Program-made: the position numbers and the translations under genes
In this document: in pieces, positions 6,905 to 11,807 of the stretch
Layout of the letters: every line of letters starts with the position of its first letter
Numbering within the stretch: the stretch's first letter is position 1
Origin: Ophiocordyceps camponoti-saundersi (nom. inval.)
Lineage: Eukaryota > Ascomycota > Sordariomycetes > Hypocreales > Ophiocordycipitaceae
Reading direction: 5' to 3'
DNA length: 11,807 nucleotides
Assembly: GCA_003339415.1 (NCBI GenBank)
Contig: PDHQ01000676.1
Span: forward strand, 1-11,807
The notes under the pieces: generated by a model
What the model was told of the DNA's origin: nothing
Database searches by the model: none
The model's input: the letters and a program-made list of their open reading frames with translations, nothing else

Positions 6905-7312
6905 TATAGAAACCCGTTAACTGCTCCTCTTATAAACTATAGGATAAGCTAGGTAACTACCCTTCTTCTCCCTTAGGGTTAAACTCGCTAACTACTTTTC
7001 TTTCTCCTAGGCATAAACTCGTTCTCGTTTACTACTCTTCTTATCCCTAAAAGGATAAACTTATTCACTCTATTCTTATTCCCTAAGAGATAAACCCTTT
7101 TACTTATAAACCTGTTCACTCCTCTTCCTATCCCCTATCGGATAAACCCGTTTACTTATAAACCTACCCACTCCTCTTCTTATTCCCTAAGCTATAAACC
7201 TATTTACTACTATTCTTATTCCCTAAAAGATAAACTCCCTAACTGCTCTTATCCTCTCCGGGATAAACCTATTTACTATACTCCTTATCCCCTAGGGGTT
7301 AGGTTAAAAGCG
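6905..7312. repeat. second, highly diverged 36-bp array (about 10-11 units)
   Basis: Words of the 36-bp family recur: CCCGTTAACTGCTC at 6912, then ACTACTCTTCTTATCCCTAA, TTCTTATTCCCTAAGAGATAAAC, AACTGCTCTTATCC and CTCCTTATCCCCTAGGGG near 7280-7298. Unlike 1-3035 the units carry many indels and transversions, and the period is irregular. A 52-bp sub-duplication (start points 7091 and 7143) contains an extra TTTACTTATAAACCT. This array is older or less homogenised than the main one, and it lies just past the 3' end of the long minus-strand relic. Confidence 0.85.
7091..7194. repeat. 52-bp tandem duplication within the second array
   Basis: TAAACCCTTTTACTTATAAA at 7091 and TAAACCCGTTTACTTATAAA at 7143 are followed by matching CACTCCTCTTC segments. 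The unit is the 36-bp monomer plus about 16 bases. Confidence 0.75.
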
Positions 7313-8436
7313 ATACCTATATAAACCCCCCCCCCCTAACTCTCTATCCTTATAGCGAAAGTAGAATTAGCCCTTAGCCTTTCGGGCCGTTTTATTATTA
7401 GCCTCCGCCTTAGCTTTCGTTTCGAGCCTCGACTTCGCTACTATAATCGCCTCCTTTTAGAAGGAATAAACCTCTCTATTTAAATCAGATCTTCTATTAA
7501 CTAATAAAATATCTTAAGGTAAGTATCTTAGCGAGATCGGAGCTAACGAACTAGTTATTAATATAGTACTTTAGCGGGGGAAGAAGGATACCCTAAGTAA
7601 GCGTAGTAGATACCTAAGGGGCGTAACTTCTTACGTAACTAAAGTCTTTAACTAATATAAGGGGGGATCTCTAGCTATAGGGGGAAGAGCCGCATAGTAA
7701 TTCTTTATAGGGAAAATAATAAGGAGTCGGTTCTCTATATAAAGATAAGAGAAAGAAGTAATATAAAGGTAGAAACTATTTAATTAAATACTAAAGACTT
7801 CGAAAAAGGTGTTTAAATTAGCAATTTATAGTATAAAAGTATAAAGTTTAAAATAAAATTATAATTCCGTTTAGTAGAGTTTTTACTATAAGTCCTCTCT
7901 AAGACTTAACTTACGATATACGACTTTTATTATAGCTCTAAAGATAAGGTTAAGGGCTAATTACTTGCTTAATTCGTCCTCTTTCGAGGGAAACTAATCT
8001 ATATTATATACCTAGTAATAGCCCCTATCTTAGCTTAACTACCCTCGTATATTAACCCTCGGCAGCTCTTAGGAAAAGAAGAAAGGGTTTAGGAACTATT
8101 TAATTAAACTTTTTATAAGTCCCTAATAATTCCCTAGCTAAGGTAGGCGCTTATATTTCTTTCGGCGTCCCTATCTCCGCCGCTAAACTCCTCCTTAAGC
8201 GCGTGCCGCAATAATAAATAATTAGCCCTTTTTCTTAGTAATAACTAACTTTTTCTTATAACTTAAATAAGGTACGTATAAGCGCGATAAAATAAAGGCG
8301 GAAAGGACTCTTCGTAAAGGAAATAATAAAGGAAACTCTAGTTACTTCTCCTTAGGGTTTAACCCTTAGATTTGTCGACTTTAGCGTTCGCGCCGACCGC
8401 CCGCTAGTAGCATATCTCTCTTAGGTCCCTTCTCTC
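7304..8436 (-). pseudogene. likely C-terminal continuation of the long minus-strand relic
   Basis: The frame of the relic at 8437-10777 (lowest codon coordinate 2 mod 3) continues without a shift to a TAA at 7304-7306 beside the second 36-bp array. TAA/TAG density is higher than upstream, but protein-like stretches remain. Examples are FPSKEDELSK (near 7960-7990), RKLSLREDL (near 7880-7910) and, most convincingly, EAIIVAKSRLETKAKAEANN (near 7395-7455). It is basic, Lys/Arg-rich and coil-like near the end. Family not recognised. It could be a separate gene that happens to share the frame. Confidence 0.33.
7326..7336. repeat. C11 homopolymer
   Basis: Eleven consecutive C residues between ATAAA and TAACTCTC. 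CpC is a poor RIP target, so such a run can persist in otherwise mutated DNA. It lies at the inferred 3' end of the minus-strand relic. It is also a likely site of length variation or sequencing error. Confidence 0.95.
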
Positions 8437-10777
8437 GCTCCTATTATTATTTAATTAAATAGTTATCGATAGCCTTATCGATCTCGGCCTATATACTAGG
8501 GTGCATAAGCCCCGGGGGCTATAAGCTAATAAAAGAACTAGTCTTCGGGATTATTAGGATTATCTTCGGTTCTTAAAGCTAGTCTCTAATAAGTGCGCGT
8601 CCGGTATATACTATAATAGATCCGGCCGTATTAAGTGCGATATGCCTTCCTTATCGTACACGTCCGTAACTCTTAGTTTAAGTTATATAATTCTTATAAC
8701 GCTTAACCCCTCTAACCTTAAAGCTAAGCGGGTCTAGGTTAATTAGTTCTCAGCCTATACTTATAGCTATAAGTCCTTCGCTAGGCTAGACTATAGGGTT
8801 CTTACCTAAGGTAAAATAAGTAAAGCGTATTAATTTTAGCGTTCCTACGTCTTTTTCCTCCCCTTTTCTTTTAAGGGCCGTTTTCTATAACGTAGGGTTC
8901 TTAATTAAATAGTCGCGCTTCGTTAACTTCTTCGTCCTCGCGCTGCGCCTCGGAGAGAAAGCCGGCTATATCGGGGCCGGGTTTAATCCTACGGGTATTT
9001 TCTTCCCCGTAGTAAGTTTCTTAGGCTATAATATGCCCGTTAATTCCTAAGGGATTATTTTCTTTATCCTAGTCGTTTCCTCTCTAATTATAGCGTTATT
9101 AGGCGCCTTAGTCGCCTTATCTTCCTTCCTCGTATTCTTTATAGCGCTCGTCTCTCGTCTAACTCCTTCTAGAGTCGGGGGGTCTTTAGATCTAAGAGAA
9201 GATAAAAGGCTAGATATCGGAACTATTTAATTATTAGTTAGGCCTTTTATAGTCTTATCCTTAGGAAGGTCCTCGTCGTTTTCCTCCCTAACCTCTTCCT
9301 TATCTAGAGCCTTATTATCCCCGGCCCCTTCGCCCCTATTAAAGTCGTTAATATCGATCCTTTGCAGTTCTTCCCGATCTCCCTAAGGCTATCTTCTAAC
9401 TCTAGTAGCGCCTAAGTATAGCACTATAATATAGCTTTTTATTATAGAGTTATTAGTAAGGGTCTTAGGCGTGATAGTTCGGTATCTTCTAAGGATCTAG
9501 TAATAGGGGACGGTGGCCTCGGGGTATAGGCCCCTAAGCGTCGTTAAGCCTGCTTCTAGCTTTATTAAGAGATCTTCGCCGCCCTCCTAGTTTCTTAGTT
9601 TAAATCTATAACTATTTCCTAAGAAGTTAAACTATTCCGACTTTCGGATACCTAGTTTATTCGCCCTAATAGCATATAGGTTACTAGTTATCTAAGCGAT
9701 TAATTCGTCGTAGTTATTACCGTCGCTATCCTCGGTTCGTATAGCCTAGTCTCGTAAGAGAATACGGGAATCCGGGGGGGTCTCGAGATCTTCTCTAAAC
9801 TATTTAACGCTTAATCCTCGCTTATTCGATAAGCTATTAATATATATATCGAGTTTAAGACTAATAAAGCTACGGGCCTAGTATTATAGTATAGAAAGGG
9901 CTAGGTATCCGTATTCGTACTCTCCTTTCTATCGCGTCCTAGGAATAACGATAAAATTAAAGGGGCAGTCCCCTTAAAACTCGCTTAAGATATCTCTTTA
10001 TATAGCTATTACCTTTTTCGATTAAGGCACTCGCCCCGGCTCTATTAAGTCGAAAAAATAGAGTACTTAGGCTTACTAATCCTAAAAGAAGCTGCCCTAA
10101 TAATACCTAATATCGGTCCTATCTGCTTTAAAATTAACTATACTACCTAGAAGGGGGTAACTATTTGCTTCCTACTTAAGGTTAAACCTAGGCATAATAT
10201 AATAGATTTTCTTCTTAAATAGCATATTAGTGGTCTCGTTTACGGTAATAGGTATCGTAATTACTATAGGAATCGTGAATAGGTGCACTTTATCCTAGAT
10301 TCCCCTATTTAAGATTTTTATTATAGCTCCTAGCTTAAAGCTAGTTACTTATAGTCGTCTCTCTGCTCTGAAAATAAAACGCCTTATATTATTTACGTAG
10401 CTGCTCTAATCTTAGATATTATTAAATAGGATAACGTTAGCAATCTCCTCGCTAGCTCGAAATATATATAAGTATTTAATCGTATCTGCAAAAAGCTTAA
10501 CGCGTTCCTTCGGCTAAACTATTCGTCCTATAAACTAAGGGGGCTATTTACACTCGAGGGTTTACGTAAGCTCGGGAGTCACCGCCGAGAAAGGGAGATT
10601 AGGCGACGTAGGCCCTATCGTTACTCTACTATAAAGTATCGCCGTAGTAGCAAACTTATTATTTCGTTCGCTAAAAAATAGCCCTTCCGGTTTAAAGTCT
10701 ACTTTCTTACTAAGCTTATAGTCTAAGTCTACTAAATCTATAATATATTTTAGTTATAATAATAGTGCGCTAAGTAT
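8437..10777 (-). pseudogene. long RIP-degenerate coding relic (about 780 codons here)
   Basis: Family not recognised. The minus frame with lowest codon coordinate 2 mod 3 was checked at 10775, 9902, 8912 and 8450 and is the same throughout, with no frameshift. Protein-like stretches include KVDFKPEGLFFSERNNKF (near 10665-10720), RTEDSDGNNYDELIA (near 9700-9750), LEAGLTTLRGLYPEATVPYY (near 9505-9565), an acidic linker with EEVREENDEDLPKDK (near 9265-9310) and a basic SPRRSARTKKLTKRDYLIK (near 8900-8955). TAA/TAG occur about once per 18 codons, fitting former CAA, CAG and TGG. A QQQ-like triple stop follows at 8440. The start is placed at ATA (former ATG?) at 10775-10777, just downstream on the minus strand of a pyrimidine tract. 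The layout of ordered N-terminal part, acidic linker, basic segment and second ordered part suggests a nuclear or transposon-encoded protein, but that is only an inference. Confidence 0.5.
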
Positions 10778-11077
10778 AGCTTAGTTATTAAATAAATAGT
10801 TAGTTTAAAGGAAAAAGAGGGTGCGCGTGGGAAAAGAGGAAAAACGCGTCGCCTTATTTTATTATTATTCGCTGCCTTAGTTCTTAGGCTTACTACTCTA
10901 TACTTCGGTTAGTACTGCGATATCGCGAAGGGAAGAGCGGGGAGGGCTCCTTCCTAATTAGGAATAAATAGTTATTAGCTCGCTATTTATATCGCCCTCA
11001 TCCTCTCCCTCTCTTTTTTTTCTTTCTTTGCCTACTTAACCTAGACGCGTTAATAGTAATAAGAATTTTTAATCGCG
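10778..11077. promoter_or_regulatory. divergent intergenic region with two pyrimidine tracts
   Basis: It separates the minus-strand relic (start near 10777) from the plus-strand relic (start near 11078). At 10807-10845 the plus strand is purine-rich (AAGGAAAAAGAGGG, then GGGAAAAGAGGAAAAA), so the minus strand has a CT tract just ahead of the leftward start. At 10994-11029 the plus strand is CT-rich (CCCTCATCCTCTCCCTCTC and a T-rich run) just ahead of the rightward start. GTGCGCGTGG and CCCTCATCC retain some TG/CA. CT tracts on both sides, each oriented toward its own gene, are what a fungal bidirectional promoter would show. Confidence 0.5.
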
Positions 11078-11807
11078 ATAGCGCCTAAGTTAACGGAAGA
11101 GGAGATAATCGAGGAGAAAAAGAAACGTCTCCCTAACGTTTATAACCTTATCTTACGTAAGTTAGATGCCGAAGATATAAGCGTCCTATTAAGCCTAGGC
11201 TAGCAAGGCCGCATAGCGCTAAAAACTCTTCCTTGCCCTAAATATATACGCGTAAGTATTTTAATTAAATAGTTCCGGATATCGAGACTAATTTTCTCTG
11301 CCTAGATTTACGCCTGCCTTAAGATTTAGCATAAGGGAGGCGTTAACGTCGGGCATTTTAGCGTTCCTATATTTATTAAGATAGCTTTCCGCAAGAAGGT
11401 TCCTTAGGAAGCCCCGGCTTTTATTAAGATAGAAATAAGTACCACGTCTCCTCTTAAGTTCTTTCTTTATCACTTTATTAGGGCTAGAGAGAGAGAGTAC
11501 TAGGAGAAGACGCTAGGGGAACCCCGAGTTACTTATATCCCGACTAAGATCGCGCACCCGAAGGGCTCTTTCTTTAACTATTTAATCTAAGGGAAACGCC
11601 CTAAATATTATAAGGCTCTTCTTATCTCGATCTTTAGTTAACGTAACCTAAAGTTATATGCCTATTACTTACGATTATAGACGACGACCGTTACCTACTA
11701 CGGGGAATATATATTAACGCTATTTTATAAGTGCGTTTCGATATACGGCTAAGGGGGTTATAGTTATTCTAATTATATTTAGAATAGGACTAGGGCGGCT
11801 ACCTATA
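11078..11807 (+). pseudogene. RIP-degenerate coding relic, 5' part, runs off the window
   Basis: Family not recognised. The frame starts at ATAGCG at 11078 (former ATG?), about 50 bases after a CT tract. It gives a charged N-terminus (KLTEEEIIEEKKKRLPNVYN), then LILRKLDAEDISVLLSLG to about 11190. Further stretches are AFRKKVP (near 11385), HFIRAREREY (near 11470-11500) and LGEPRVTYIPTKIAHPKGSF (near 11510-11575). About eleven TAA/TAG codons in some 240 codons sit where Gln or Trp is likely, for example before GRI, before EAPAF and before EKTLG. Many Tyr and Ile residues may be former His, Met or Val. The 61-codon minus-strand ORF at 11288-11473 is antisense to it. The 3' end lies outside the window. 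Confidence 0.48.

Larger units (their letters stand above)
7774..11589. repeat. dispersed 14-mer AACTATTTAATTAA, seven close copies
   Basis: Exact copies occur at 7774-7787 (+), 8094-8107 (+), 8451-8464 (-) and 11261-11274 (-). One-mismatch copies are at 8901-8914 (-) and 9221-9234 (+), and a two-mismatch copy is at 11576-11589 (+). Several are preceded by GG (GGAACTATTTAATTA). In one register each copy reads NYLI(K), but the copies fall in different frames relative to the relic genes and on both strands, so the conservation is at DNA level. I found none in 1-7700. Confidence 0.7.

Noticed and set aside
8437..10777. Using the absence of TGA stops as proof of the long reading frame
   Set aside because: TpG is depleted throughout, so TGA is rare in every frame. 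Only composition, continuity and context were used, and confidence was set accordingly.
11288..11473. 61-codon minus-strand ORF, basic N-terminus
   Set aside because: The plus-strand relic through the same bases has a better context: a CT tract, an ATA start and a continuous protein-like reading over the whole 730 bp. The minus ORF has no upstream signals, so it is most likely a shadow.

Overview
This window looks like a heavily repeat-induced-point-mutated (RIP) block from a filamentous ascomycete (Pezizomycotina) genome. The evidence is in the base composition. CpA and TpG have almost vanished and TpA is greatly enriched, while CpG is still common. Copies of the same repeat differ almost only by C/T and G/A transitions. 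No intact gene is visible, and the genus cannot be told from the sequence.

Layout. Positions 1-3035 are a higher-order satellite. A 36-bp unit carrying a palindromic core is interrupted by eight copies of a 202-bp unit. The spacing is 202 plus a whole number of 36-bp units, until copy 7 (internal deletion) and copy 8 (internal 31-bp tandem expansion). Positions about 3000-5880 read best as minus-strand relic coding sequence in three successive frames, with a duplicated segment of about 155 bp inside. Positions about 5990-6420 are a less mutated, dyad-rich island with a TATA-like box, followed by a pyrimidine tract. Positions 6510-6904 are degenerate sequence of uncertain strand. Positions 6905-7312 hold a second, much more diverged array of the same 36-bp family.

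Positions about 7304-10777 read best as one very long minus-strand relic of roughly 1,150 codons. It is divergent from a plus-strand relic that starts near 11078 and runs off the window. The 300 bp between them has a pyrimidine tract just upstream of each inferred start, as in a fungal bidirectional promoter. Inferred start codons are ATA where ATG would be expected, and in-frame TAA/TAG sit where Gln or Trp codons are plausible. Both are expected from RIP.

I do not recognise the protein families. Because RIP also removes TGA, the absence of TGA stops is not evidence for a frame. I chose frames on amino-acid and codon pattern, continuity and promoter-like context, so confidence is moderate. 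The genes probably do not work together any more: this is silenced, decayed repeat DNA. Its interest lies in the mutation pattern, the satellite architecture and the long relic genes.
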